In this document: positions 21,799-34,539 of the stretch, in pieces | Position numbering within the stretch: position 1 is the first letter of the stretch | Layout of the letters: every line of letters starts with the position of its first letter | The notes under the pieces: model-generated | What the model was told of the DNA's origin: nothing | Databases searched by the model: none | What the model saw: the letters and a program-made list of their open reading frames with translations, nothing else | Position numbers and translations under genes: made by a program | Assembly (NCBI GenBank): GCA_030015575.1 | Contig: CM057349.1 | Coordinates: forward strand, 257,543,077 to 257,607,076 | DNA: 64,000 nucleotides | Source: Agapanthus africanus | Taxonomy: Eukaryota; Streptophyta; Magnoliopsida; Asparagales; Amaryllidaceae | Direction: 5' to 3'

Positions 21799-22953
21799 TA
21801 ATTAGTGACTACAACCCCTGTAGTGTTTGATTAAAGACCAAAACCAGAGATTTAACCCCATGACCCAAACTTAGAAACCCCAATATCGGAAGATTGTCGG
21901 AATTGTGTTGGTAATTAGAGAACTGCTATGACCCGGGGCACCTGAAAAATATTTAGCGGGTACTGAGATGTGTGCAGGTGACCTGGAAGCTACCCAGAAG
22001 ACACGAGCCCCACCCCCCTCATTCTGGCCGGAAATATATCCCCATTGGCCGCAAATTGCGGCCTGGGTAGGGTAGAATAGGTTCGTATTTGGTCCATGAC
22101 TCTATCTTCAGTAAACTAGACCCTCCACATATGCAAAATTGGCTAATTTCACCTGGGGTAAAATCTGGAAATGTTTTTCATAGTTTCTGATTTCTGTTTA
22201 TGAATTCTGTGAACTTGAACTTTGGTATTTGTGTTTTGTCTCGGTCACTTGACGTTTGTACGTCGGTATCGGGAGTTGTTGGGTTATTCTTGCATGAGTA
22301 GACCATAGGTTCTAACCTATGCGTGTTTCGTGTGCCGTTTTGGTTTTCATCCGCGATTTCGATTTACGATACGATATTCATTGAAATATAGGTACCTCCA
22401 CGTGGACTTCGGACGATGAAGAAGAGGATGGCGACATCGACTTCGGCAAGCAAGGATCAAGGTGAGTAGATATATATCTACGGGGGAAGTCGGGTGGATG
22501 GAGTATAGCACCCCCGCAATTTCGTAGTGTAAAATACGAATACGTTATATTATATATATATAAATGTGTGTATTGTGAGACTAATGATTATTAAGATAGG
22601 TTTATGTGTTCATGGGTTAGTTTTAGTGTAATTAGAAGTAACTTAGTTTAGCTTCTTAGTCACGAAACCCTAGAGTAAAGATTTGCGCACACACGCACAC
22701 ACACACGCATACACTTGATTTACTTGTGCGTATATGGGGATATATATATATATACATATATGTATGTGAGTATGTATATATATACATGTATATGGATGTT
22801 GAGGATAGTATATGGTACTTGGAGATGAGTCGACATGATTGGGCATGATGCCACAAGATCGGTGATGTGACTTAGTTTGTATTATGAGATACGACATGAT
22901 TATTATAGCGGATCTTTAGGTGATGTGTTTTCATACACACGCATATATGTGTA

Positions 22954-22984
<31 letters not shown>

Positions 22985-25304
22985 TGATGGTATTGGAATA
23001 TACTAGACTTTAGATCAGTACCCCTAATTCAGGATATGATGATAAGAATACCAGATGAACATGAGATAAATGTGATACTCGACCCGTACCCAGATTTGGG
23101 ATGCCGTACGATGGATTTACCGTACAAGATATAATTATGATGATTGATCCGCACTCTTGACTCGAGAATGTCATATTATATATATTGTATCGTACGTGAT
23201 ACTATTGAGGCGGGATCACCGACTACTAGATATATATATCGACTCAGACTTTGGTGGTTTTCCTTACCCATTTCGATTAGTTTGTTAGTTTAGTCCTATA
23301 GTTTACTTAGTAGATATTAGACTAGGCTCGAGTCATACTTATTTCCAAAACTAACGAATCGTGGGTATTTTAAAGACAGGCCAAGGGATACTACAGATAT
23401 TTCAAAGGACGTATCTTTTCTTAAAAACACCGTATCCCCTATTTTCTAAACACCACGATTCGTGTTATTTCAAATGCCAAAACTGTATGACTCATATATA
23501 TTTTGTACATTAGTTACTGTTGCGTTTACTATTCATTTTCCATATGTTCTTGCTATTCACATCGCATTGCATGCTTAAATGTGTTTTCGTAGTTATTATA
23601 AAATCATGCTATCTGTACACCAGCACCATTACCGATGATGTGTATGCTCCACATACACCAGCTTTCCGGCTCACACACATCATCATCGGAAATTGCCATG
23701 TCACGTACACATTAGAAAACACTATTTCATTGGTATAAATTGCTAGCTTATAGTTTCGACATAGTACTAGTGCGTTTGCTTTTATATGCTAGTTTAATTA
23801 TTGCATTCTTTTCTTGATATTCGATGCATTCATATATTCATTTGTCATGCAATATTATAGAGCTTATTGCCAGTAATACGTTGTTATTTACTCTTGAGAT
23901 TGGGATTTCGGACTTCCTTGAGATTTCTGGATTTGGAGAAACCGCAAGGATTTTATAAACTTATTATCATTTTAAAGATAGAAAATTGCGGTTTTCTTAT
24001 GATATGATTTGAGAGGTGTCCATTATGAGTTTTCTCGGCTCCTGAGCGATATCATACACCCGATTCGAGGAGGAGGAGGAACCGTCTGTGGGTGCATGGT
24101 GAACCCGATGCGGTACCCCGGGGCAAGATGGCCGCAGATGATGGCGTTGAGCCTGGCAGGGGAGCACTACCGACCGGTGATTTTATTGTGACTCGACGGA
24201 TATCCGGAGGATACCGATCGGAGTATAGTCTAGTCCGGATTGCCGAAGCCTGAGGTATTAAGATTTGATGTTACGGGCCAGTCCGGATTTCTGGAGCCCG
24301 AGATATTGAGATAGCGAGATATATATTTTGTGTTGATGCTAGACACTGATTTTCTGTGGATTTCATTGATGATACTTCGATTTTTATACAGAAATCTCAC
24401 TGAGATAAGAAAACATTTTTCTCATTTAGATGTATTCTGTTTTCATGCATTCATACCTCATATATATGATTTGTTGCTACCTGAGGCACTGACACGAGCA
24501 CTTGATATTACACTTGTAAAGATGTTTACCCCGGCCATTAGCAGATGTTTCAGGTTATTTTTTTATTTGGATTATTATGGTATGACCTAGGATAGATTCA
24601 TACATACGATTTCTGCTCGGTGATGTTTTCTACTCACGAGTTGGCAACTCACCCTCGTTGTGCCACAGTTTCTTACAGGTTTTGCCGTACAGGTTTCCTT
24701 GGCGGCTTTGCTGGCACACTGCTTCTTTCCGGTTGATTGCTTTGGTAGGTAGACTCACTTGCATCGTGACCACCATTGTACAGTTATTTATTTTCAGTTG
24801 TATCTAGTAACTCCATCAACCATACTTGTATATTGTTAGACTTAGAAGACCAGTATATATATTATTTCGACCTTAGAGTCGCGCGCTTGTATTTATGATT
24901 CTTTTCTGGTTTTCTTGAGGATATTGAATTTCATTCTGAGTTTTGATCCTCGCCCTTCGGCGTTGTATATTATATTGCTTGCGTGGTTGTGTCTGCCAAT
25001 TGGCGAAGAGCTAGCTCCCGCTTGGGGATGCCTTTATTCATTATGTATATTATTCATGTTTGTACCCGTTTGGGGCCAGTATTTACAAAAGGGACTCTGC
25101 CGAAATTTTCGGGAAAAACTGACGTTGCTTTTAAATGTTTAATGCCACTTAATTATTAAAACCACTTGTTTTAAAACAAGTTTTCTTCACTTCTTCCTTA
25201 AAATGGTTTAGATTTCTGGGATTTTTGGCTTACTTGAATTAGATGGGTTCCTATATACTTCATATGATTCAAGTGCCAGTCACGTGCCATTTCGGCTCGT
25301 GACA
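21799..25304 (+). repeat. Element L, LTR2, 3' piece
   Basis: It opens with the second copy of the TAATT duplication and continues the LTR broken at 11367, ending GTGACA at 25304, four bases before a primer site. From about 22240 it aligns with LTR1 (3955 onward); upstream of that the two LTRs differ strongly. Removing Copia-A1 gives an LTR of about 4.3 kb. It holds a 17-base palindrome (GGCCGCAAATTGCGGCC, 22047-22063) and CA/TA/GT microsatellites. No gene. Confidence 0.85.
22678..22983. repeat. Cluster of CA, TA and GT microsatellites
   Basis: ACACAC-rich near 22685-22710, TA-rich near 22740-22790, and an uninterrupted GT run at about 22956-22983. LTR1 has different repeat lengths at the matching positions, so these tracts are length-variable. 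Confidence 0.9.
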
Positions 25305-27560
25305 AAGTTGGTATCAGAGCGCTAGGTTAACCTTGGTTCGAGTCTATGTTTGACTATACGGAGTCTAGGGCGTATATATATATTTGGAACCTAGGCTTGA
25401 CCTTACGGAACTTAGACTTGGTCGAGGGGGTATTAGACCCGAACTTTCGTCGCGTAGGTTGACCTTGGTTGATGGAGTAGGTGACTTAAGTAGAGTGACG
25501 TACTGTGGGTATGTTCCGCGGCATACTTACGATACGCTACCCCGCTTAAGAAACCTTAGGATATATATTTCCTTGCACTGTATTATATTCATTCCTATGA
25601 TCTATCATCATCGATATCGGTTTATGGTTTTTGCTACCACGATTGCATAGACAGAGAGAGCTGCGGCTAGAGTTGCAGTCAGTATAAGCTCATCTTGGAC
25701 GAAGACTGACCAGGGCGTGATTCCAGGGACACACGATTGCATAGATGTATCGTTTTATTGTGTTTTCGCGGCATGAGCGTTTGATGGATTGCTTTTACAA
25801 AATTTCTTGAACGTGCAGATCAGCACCAGAGGATTAGGCCACTGCTAAAGTCTAGCCAGAATATGATGACCGTTAATGCACCATTATTCTTGATGATTGA
25901 GGCACTGTTCAGCGTACGGACGAATGATTCAGTTGTTGTTGCGACTGACAAGATATCTCCCCAGATGTTTGAAGCTGTTACAGCACGAGTTTATACTTAG
26001 AGATATGATAGAACATCTCTAGTCACCCGAGGATGAATGACTAGGACATGTGGTTCGTTGCATACCCCGATGCCAGGTCATCAGATTGACTGATTCCAGC
26101 TAGAGAAGACTTCACACAGGTACGTTGAGAGTCGAAAGAAAACAATCGAATGTTAGAAACCCATTTTTCCAAGTTTAAGGTATTCGGAAAAACATGCAAG
26201 TAATTCTATGGACCCTCTAGAAGAATGAAACCCTAACTCGATATAATGACCATGGGAACGCTTTTAAACCTGAGGGTTTGCGGCAGTTCCGCGGTGCCAT
26301 TAATGAGGCTTGGGTTTGCCCTTCTACGGTTGGTCCACAAGTACTGTGGCATGTACTGGATATTATTAAACTGTACTCAAGAGTTGAGCTCTCGGGGAAT
26401 TATGGGACTTTGATGAATCAATCGAAAAGTTCGACGTCGTTCGGATATCATGTGATGGGATACATTACTTAGGAGACTCCAGATATGAGTATAGCCGTTG
26501 GAGCGCAGTCCATGCATCCACAAAGAGACAAGTCCGAATCAGTCGACATTAGAGAAAAGTGGAGTAAGAGGTTCGTACGAGCTTTCGACGAGATGACGTT
26601 CCACTCAGTTGACATCAGAGATGTGATACGCATACAGAGGCGTTGTATATGGATATATCTTCCAGAAGGAGTCGTGATGAGGATGCAGCCGTTCCGGAAC
26701 AAGAAACAGATTTAGTAAAGGGTGATGACTTCCGGGCAGTTCAGCAGAAACGAGATTTGGAGAGACCCCGACAAAATCTTTCTGGAAATATTAAATGAGA
26801 AGACTTGGACGCAGGATCAGTCGTACTACGCACACCCAGTAGGCCAGAGTTCGGCATCGTCTACGAGACATGTTATGAGTGACCATGATAGTTGGCCAGA
26901 GATCTTTAGAGGATGTGCCAGAGCGGGACTGTTTCCATCATCTTTGATTTCGGTATTATGCACGATTTATTGCATGATTGAGATTTTGTGCACCACAGTT
27001 GCATTTGACTTTGATTTGATGTCATTCGAGATGTTGATTTGGATTTCATGCCTATGGTATGCATGTGATTTGACTTGTGCTCTCGGCATAGTTTTCATGC
27101 ACTTTTAGTATTTTGATTCGATTTTGTGCGCGCTGATGCACATGGTTGTGAGATTATATACCACGGTATATCTGATTTGGATTGAGGTTTGTTGTGTACC
27201 GTCGATTTCGATTGTGATATTTGATATCGTTTTCGTACACCTTGTGCACTTTAGATGGATTTTGCGCATACTTGACGCGCTTGATGCGATTTTGGTGTAC
27301 GCCAGATGCACTAAATCGGGATTCTTCGTGCATATCAGATGCACCTGATATCGATGTCAGGCACACCCGTTGCCTTTGACAGGTGTTTTCGTGCACACCC
27401 GTTGCACTTAGCTTTTGTTTCTGTGCACATGAATGACACATTTATTGATTTCAATTTTTGTGCGCACCAGACGCACGTGGCATCCATATACACATTTTGG
27501 GATTGATTTCTTTTGGAGAAGTAGGTTTTATGATATTTACTATTTGGTGTAGTAGCTGAG
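25305..27560 (+). mobile_element. Element L, internal region 2, truncated by element G
   Basis: It starts with the iMet primer site (25309 onward) and follows internal region 1 with about 95 percent identity by eye, up to GTAGCTGAG at 27560. There element G begins; in region 1 the sequence continues as GTAGCTGAGCAGGAC. The remainder and any third LTR lie beyond the later insertions, outside the window. The matching 128-codon frames at 9100 and 26722 differ at about six replacement and four silent sites, so there is no sign of protein-level constraint. Confidence 0.85.
26196..26463 (+). ncRNA. Leader module shared with Copia-B (copy 2)
   Basis: Homologous to 8574-8841 and 58902-59175. The hairpin at 26255-26290 pairs AAACC with GGTTT around loop TGAG and has an outer GGAAC/GTTCC stem. 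Copia-B pairs ACTGCCC with GGGCAGT at the same place. Confidence 0.5.
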
Positions 27561-27985
27561 TGTTCATTTCAGAATTTTGCATTATTATATTCCCCATTCG
27601 TAATTATATTGCAAATAAATGGGTGTTTTTGATCCATGTCTGCTAAATAGTTGCAGGTTACAGGTTCTCGGAACTATACGGTGAAATTCATGAAAAGACG
27701 TTACAAAAGTGAGACTACGACCAACAAAAGATGAATCCGTATGATGCCGCCTAACAGTTCAAGGAACAAATGAAGATCAGTAAACAGTTCCATGCACAAG
27801 ACAGTTCAAGGGCAGCACAAGATACAAGACTTTAAATCAAAGCTTACGGTAAATGTCCACAAATTCTGCACTGTTGAAAATCTGGAAGAAAGTAGAAAAG
27901 ATTCTGAAGAACCATGTGAAGAAAACAGAAGGAAAAAGCAACATGAAAAAGCCCTGAGAAAATGAACTCAAGACCCTACCATATG

Positions 27986-28032
27986 GCAGCGGATCCGCGG
28001 CCAAACATGGCTTCCCGCCGCGGTTCCGCGGC
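27986..28032 (+). other. GC-rich hairpin in the G LTR upstream of the TATA box
   Basis: Arms at 27986-28001 (GCAGCGGATCCGCGGC) and 28017-28032 (GCCGCGGTTCCGCGGC) can pair at 14 of 16 positions. Each arm is itself a near-palindrome. It sits about 120 bases before the TATA box, the same arrangement as in element N. Confidence 0.7.
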
Positions 28033-28151
28033 CGTGCTGTGCACGTGTCGGTGCAAAGTGTCGGTGGGTGTCGGTGCGTTGACCAGGCTTCTCAGGGTAG
28101 TATTGTAATTTTAGATGTGGATCCGATGTAAACACTAGGGTTTCTCCTATC

Positions 28152-28159
28152 TATAAATA
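28152..28159 (+). promoter_or_regulatory. TATA box of the element G LTR
   Basis: TATAAATA in the context TATCTATAAATAGGCAAGCC, at the expected place in the LTR, with AT-rich LTR sequence on either side. The equivalent box in N is at 44290. Confidence 0.75.
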
Positions 28160-28982
28160 GGCAAGCCTACAGCCTCTTTAAGGGCATGCCTCTTTTTAAT
28201 TCTAGATTAAATTTAAATTCCTTTGTAATCGTCACGAGTGCATCAATAAAGTAAGTTATTTTTTTATCTTGTGTTCTTCTTAATTGCAATTTTATTTCTC
28301 TGCATTTTTTTACCTGTCTTATTTATTTGCAAGTTCATTAGTTAATTAAAAAGAAAATTTATAAAAATCAATTTTGCCGCAATTTCCCTAATGAGTGAGT
28401 AGTTCCTCACTTGTTAGGGTTAGGATTGGGTAGGTTTGAGAGATGGAAATCACTCAATCCTTTCTTGCCCGTATAATACTTTAAAATAGGACTGTATGTT
28501 AATCAAACACAAACCGCTCACTACGGCATCCTATCCCACGAGATAGCGGTGATTCCTTAGTTAGACCGGTTGTGTTTGATTTACATAGAGGTTAGGGCTA
28601 AGAGTTAAGAAAGTACGGACAAGCACCAAAAGGAAGAAACTACGTTTCTTCCCAGTCGTGCCAATCTACTTTGTTAACTATTACCCTAACACCTAAGTTT
28701 TTAATTAGGGCAAAAGAAGCAGTGAGTAGAATTATCTTTCCAAGCTAACCTAATCCTATCCTTAGCAAAGTTTTAAATCCAAATCAAATTCAATTTTAGT
28801 TTTTATAAAAATCAAAACCTACCACAAATAGGACTTAACTCGTAAGAACAATAAGAAAAGAACACGTTTTCCCTGTGGACCGACCCGTACTTAACCGGCT
28901 AGCTACCAAGCGACACCGTCTTGACTGCGGTAATTCTTAATCTTTGATTCAAAACGCATACGCGAAACCCATACCAATCAAA

Positions 28983-29000
28983 TGGCGTCGTTGCCGGGGA
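28983..29000 (+). other. Primer-binding site of element G (tRNA-Asp type)
   Basis: TGGCGTCGTTGCCGGGGA matches the Athila-type tRNA-Asp primer site with one difference (C to T at position 6) from the site in element N. Confidence 0.9.
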
Positions 29001-30161
29001 CACGGTAGTAATTTCTTTTTGTAATTTCGGGTTAATTAAAATTGAAAAATATAAAAATTAAAAAAAAATTAAAAAACACAAAAAAATATCATCTTGTTAT
29101 TTTTTGAAGGGTTTTGTGTGAATTGCGCAGGAAAGGAAGAGGGACAGATTCAGATCTGTAGCAAACTCGGTGAACAAATTCAGAAACAGAAGATCTGAAC
29201 AGACAGAGGAGGATCAAAACAGCACAGAACATTTTTTTGGGATCCGAACCAACAACTACACCGTGGAACCGCGGCGGGAAGGAGACTTTGATCGCGGATC
29301 CGCGGCGCGTTGCTGACGTCAGCACATCAAATCCCTCTGTGAGTATTTCTTGTCTTCTCTGTAACCCCCTGAACTCCACTGAAAAATTTTCCTGCAGGGT
29401 TCTTTGCGCAAAAACTTCTTCTCCCTCTCCAATAAATCATCTTGTGCAGGATTCTTTGCGCCGCAAATAAAAAAATTTGGCAAAGTGTTTTAAATTTTTT
29501 GTGTTAACTGCTTTGCATTTTTAAAATGGACTTTTAAGGGGCTATAACACCAATCCAGATTGGGTGGGGATTTCATTACCCTTCCTAGGACCCCAAAAAT
29601 CACAAAAAGCATATGCATCAGCCCTCGAGTTAATTAAAAAATATTTAGACTCAGCCAATAAGACTGTCGCGCTCATTAGGACAAAGGATGGTTGTGGGCA
29701 ATCGATCGTTTATCTAAACCTGACTTTGTGGTGCCTAGGCTAGACAAGTGGGAAAGGTAATTTTAAAAGGCCCGTCTCACGGTGATTCGTGAGCGGATCC
29801 CTCCTTTCTTTACTTGTGCTTACCTGGCCACAATTGGCGGTGAAGAGGCGATTCAAGGTTTATCTCACAACTTACCCTTTGGACCAGTTAGGAGCAGTCT
29901 AGTTGACTTAGGAGACCCTAACTCTAGGCTTGATTGTGCATGCTTAAATTGTGATTGCTTGAAAGTGTGTCTCAGTTCCTTATAAAAAATCTTTTTCAAA
30001 GACTCTAAAAGAAAGAAAAATCACAAAACAAAATTTTTTACAAAAACTTGCCATTTTGTCGCTAGAAATCCATTGCACCCAACTTTCACCCTCATTTTCT
30101 CCATTAACGTTTTCTTACCCTCACCTTCTGCTTTTTGACTACACTTAAACCTGTTTAGTGT
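29001..30161 (+). other. Element G leader
   Basis: There is no gene in this 1.2-kb leader. It holds a CCGCGG-rich block (29268-29307) and, at 29730-29829, a diverged version of the module shared with N and Copia-A: GGTGCCTAG, a CTCACG..CGTGAG hairpin, CCCTCC, TACCTGGCC. The tract AGCAGTCTAGTTGACTTAGG near 29890 is also shared with N. Confidence 0.7.
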
Positions 30162-31753
30162 ATGTCTGGTTGGACTAGGGACACTAGCGCTCATTTAGTC
30201 CGTGTCTCGTTAGTCCCTACTAACGACGCGTTCGACTCCGAAGTCGAAATTCCCTCCACTTCTTTACCTTCATCTTCACATTCATCATCTTCTAAGGAGA
30301 TGTCAGGATTCGATCCTAACAACCCTTTACCTCCTGTTGAAGCGCCCCAACGAATCGTGCTCCAGGATCTTTTCTATCCCACCCGCACCGCACTTCCCAC
30401 TTGTCTTTCACTTCCGCCGCCTAATGGGGATAACTTCGAAATTAAACCCCACTTCATCAATATGTAGCCCAAATTTCACGGGCTGGAATCTGAAGATGCC
30501 TATATCTTCATTAACAAATTCCAGAATGTTTGCGCATTGATGAAGACCACCCAACTTTCCGATGATGCTATAAGGCTACGTGTGATTCCCTTCACTTTAT
30601 ATGACCTAGCTGAAAAGTGGCTATTTAGTACAACATCGCATTCCATAAAAAATTGGTAAGAGTTTGTTAAGGCTTTTCTTAAAAAGTTTTACCCACACCA
30701 CAAGACCGCGAGAATTCGAAATGAAATTAACCAATTTTCCCAGCTTCCTTCCGAACCTTTTTGGAAGTGTTTCGAACGATTTAAGGAACTTCTTGTTCAG
30801 TGCCCTCAACACGGTATTGAGAGATGACAACTTTGCCAAACTCTATACAAAGTACTGAACCTAGCAACTAAGCAATTGTTGGAAACCATTTGTCAAGGTC
30901 ACTTTCTAACCAAATCGAGCGAGGAAGCTTGGCAATTTCTCGACGATCTTGCTGAACAAACACTTCAGTAGGAAAGCACTAGACAGACCACTTCATCTAC
31001 TTCATCAGGTCAGTCTAGAGCAGGCATACATCAACTTGATATGTCGATTGCAATGAAGGCCGAAATGGCTGCACTCACGAAAAAACTAAAGGCAATTGAG
31101 AGCAAATTCTCATCGCCTTCTCCTGCCCCTGCTTTACCCACTCGCACTATTTGCGCTTGTTGTTCGAATCCATCACATCTTACTAAAGAGTGTCCTTACA
31201 ATCCACCTGCTAAAGGACAGGATCAAGTCAATGCTGCCTTTCAGCAAAGACAAAGAAATGATCCATACTCTTCAACTTATAATCCTGGTTAGAGTAGCCA
31301 CCCAAATTTTGCTTGGAATCAAAATCAACAACAATTCCAAGGCAATAACAATTTTCAAAGGCCTCCTCCACAACAACAAGCCTCTCAACAAACTCAATAT
31401 CAGCAACCTTTTCAACCCCAACCTTACCAAAACAACAATTTTGTACCAAACAACTCTTATCCTCAAAACAATTTTGTCCAGCCAAATAACGATAAGGTTT
31501 TCTCGCTAGAACGAAGTCTGGATGCATTTTTAAAACAATCTACGCAATCCTCAGCAAGCATCCATTCTTCCATTCAGTCTTTGGTGCAACACACTGCTTC
31601 ACTTGATCAGAGCATCAAAACAATTGAAACCAAAATTGCACAACTGAATGCTGCTCTAAGCGAGCAAGAGAAGGGAAACATCCATCTCAACCACTGCCAA
31701 ATCCTGGTCACACACAAAATAAATATGTTGCTCATGAACAACAAAATCATAAT
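30162..31753 (+). pseudogene. Athila-type gag, decayed
   Basis: The frame starting MSGWTRDTSAHL encodes a nucleocapsid-type Gag. A retrotransposon gag domain spans about 30470-30970 (FINKFQNVC, FVKAFLKKFYP, FERFKELL). It is followed by a CCHC zinc knuckle (CACCSNPSHLTKEC, about 31162-31203) and a Q/N-rich tail. It is broken by stops at 30465 (TAG), 30656 (TAA), 30969 (TAG) and 31290 (TAG), the last two at places where the family usually has Trp, and by a one-base frameshift near 31673. An ATG at 31754 in the new frame follows. The product would have bound and packaged the element RNA. Confidence 0.85.
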
Positions 31754-34539
31754 GTGAGTGCCGTGACTATGTTGAGATCTGGAAGAGTGTTGCATAATAA
31801 TGTGGGAGTTAATGATGACACCCCGGTCGCCGCTTCTTCTTCTTCATCTTCTTCATCGTCAGAGCCTATTCTCCATTCTTTACAAAGCTCTACTTCTTCT
31901 ACTACTCCGAACGGACCCACATCTCACTCCATGAAAACACCAGTACTGGGATCTGTTCCAACTCCGCAATCTCCTCCACAAACATTGGACTCAACAAATT
32001 TTCAAAATGTTCCATTTCCAAACAGGTTGAGATCCAATAAACCAAGTCCGCAAATGGAGAAGATTGTGGAGTTATTTAAACAGGTTAGCATTAACATTCC
32101 CCTCTTGGATGCAATCCAACAAGTCCCTTCTTATGCAAAAATCTTGAAGGACTTATGCACCAAGAAGACGAAATCACAGGTACCCAAGAAAGTTTTCTTG
32201 GCTAATGCAGAGAGTGATGCTCTTACCCAACCGTTACCTTAAAAGCAAAAAGACCCTGGCTGTCCTACAATTTCAATAACTATTGGAGATAAGAACATCA
32301 ATCGCACACCTTTAGATCTTGGTGCCAGTGTTAACCTGCTTCTCTATTCAGTATATGAGCAATTGGGCGTTGGGGAGTTGAAACCCACACATTGTACTCT
32401 CCAGATGGCCGACCGATCCATCACCCATCCTAGGGGTGAGTTAGAGGATGTGTTGATTAAAGTAGGGGACTTCATATCCCCTGTTGATTTCATTGTTATG
32501 GACACACAGCCTGTAGCTAACCCCCAGAGTCAAATTCCGGTGATACTCGATCGACTATTCCTTGCAACTTCTAATGCGGTGATCAATTGTCGAAATAGTT
32601 CGATGAACCTATCTTTTGGAAACATGACAGTTGAGCTCAACATTTTTAAGTTGGGGAATCAACCTTCCGAGCCTAATGCTAATATACTTGATGTTTGCTC
32701 GATCCAAGAGATCACTCAGGAGGACTGTGAGCTCGAAACATTTCTGTTCGATCACAACAACTTTGAAGCCACTAGTGCGTTCCTCCTAGATTCTGATACT
32801 GTTTTCACACCCAATAATGATTGCGAGTGTTTCACTTTTTCGAACGATTTTGAAGAATCGCCACCCGAGTTTGAAACCTTTGAATTTTCGGATGAGTTAA
32901 CTGAACCATCCGACTCGATTGCTTACACTCGCTTTGAACCTTTGTTGGAATCCTTCAAGTTTGAGACAATTTCACCAATTTTACCTTCAATTGTTTCGCC
33001 TCCAAAACTCGAACTCAATCTATTGCCGTCTCACCTTAAATACGCTTACTTAGGGGAGAATGAGACCCTTCCTGTTATCATATCGGCATCTGTAGCCCCC
33101 GAGCAAGAGAAAGCCATTTTAACGGTCTTACAAAACAATCGGCAAGCTTTTGACTGGACTATGGCGGACATCAAAGGGATTAGTCCCCTCATTGTTGAAC
33201 ATCATATTCATATGATGGATGATGCCAAGCCAGCAAGGGATCCACAGAGATGCCTCAACCCAATCATGAAGGAGGGTGTTAAAAAAGAGATCGTAAAATG
33301 TCTTAATAGTGGTATCATTTACCCTATCTCCGATAGCCAATGGGTTAGCCCCATTCATGTTGTCCCCAAGAAATCTGGCATAACGGTCATAACTAATGAG
33401 GCGAATGAGTTAATACCTACTCGCACCCAAACTAGGTGGCGAGTATGCATTGATTATAGAAAACTCAACGCCGCGACACGGAAAGACCACTTTCCATTAC
33501 CTTTTATTGACCAAATGCTAGAACGATTGGCTGGGCATGAATTTTATTTCTTTTTGGATGGGTACTCCGGCTATAATCAAATTCCCATCGCCGAAGAGGA
33601 CCAAGACAAGACCACATTCACTTGTCCGTTCGGTACGTTTGCTTACCGTCGCATGCCCTTTGGGTTGTGCAATGCACCCGCTACTTTTCAGTGGTGTATG
33701 ATGGGAATTTTTTCAGACATGTTTGAAAAATTCTTGGAGATCTTCATGGATGATTTCTCCATTTTCGGCGACTCCTTTGATGAGTGTTTGCTGCATTTAT
33801 AGGCAGTCCTTACCCGTTGTAAGGATAAGAATCTTACTCTAAATTAGGAGAAATGCCACTTTATGGTACGAGAAGGTATCGTCTTAGGACATATCATCTC
33901 GCAAAATAGCATCGAGGTAGATAAGGCCAAAATTGAAGTTATTTCCAATCTTCCTCCTCCCAAGTGCGTTCGAGACATTCGTGCCTTCCTTGGCCATGCC
34001 GGTTTTTATAGACGGTTCATCAAGGATTTTAGCAAGATTGCAAGACCGTTGACCCTTTTGTTGGCCAAGGACGCAACTTTTGATTTCGACTCGAGTTGTA
34101 TGAAGGCGTTCGAGTCTTTGAAAAACTCACTTACTTCCGCTCCCATTCTTTCGTCTCCTGACTGGATGCATCCATTTGAAATTATGTGCGATGCATCAGA
34201 TTTTGCCATTGGTGTTGTCCTTGGACAGCACATCAATAAGATGCCGCATGTAATTTATTACGCTATCCAGACATTGAACGAGGCCCAATTAAATTACACA
34301 ACAACTGAAAAGGAATTCTTAGCTGTTGTGTTTGCACTAGAAAAGTTCAGGCCCTATTTAATCGGCTCTCCAGTCATAGTTTACACTGACCACTCAGCTC
34401 TTCGCCATCTTCTTGCGAAGAAGGATGCTAAATCTTGGCTTATACGTTGGATCCTCCTACTACAAGAGTTCGATCTGGTCATCAGAGATAAGAAAGGATG
34501 TGAAAACATAGTCGCCGACCATCTTTCACGCCTCCCTTC
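31754..34539 (+). pseudogene. Athila-type pol: protease, reverse transcriptase, RNase H (interrupted)
   Basis: One frame with three stops (32240 TAA, 33800 TAG, 33845 TAG). The protease motif LDLGASVNLL lies at about 32308-32340 with ILDRLFLAT downstream. An acidic spacer (about 32690-33060) follows, then reverse transcriptase (about 33090-33790: RVCIDYRKLN, FMDDFSIFGDSFD, where MDDF replaces the usual DD-containing motif as in Athila). RNase H lies at about 34180-34530 ([26 protein letters not shown]). The frame stops making sense at 34539, where the Copia-A2 LTR begins (HLSRLPS); joining 34539 to 52439 restores it. The gene is dead. Confidence 0.9.

Larger units (their letters stand above)
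27561..28980 (+). repeat. Element G 5' LTR
   Basis: It runs from TGTTCATTTCAG to CCAATCA, 1420 bp, two bases before the primer site. It contains a GC-rich hairpin (27986-28032), a TATA box (28152) and the CCCTGTGG..CGACCC..CCGGCTAGCT..GCGACACCGTC tract that element N shares. It has diverged clearly from the N LTR, so the two are related families. Confidence 0.85.
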
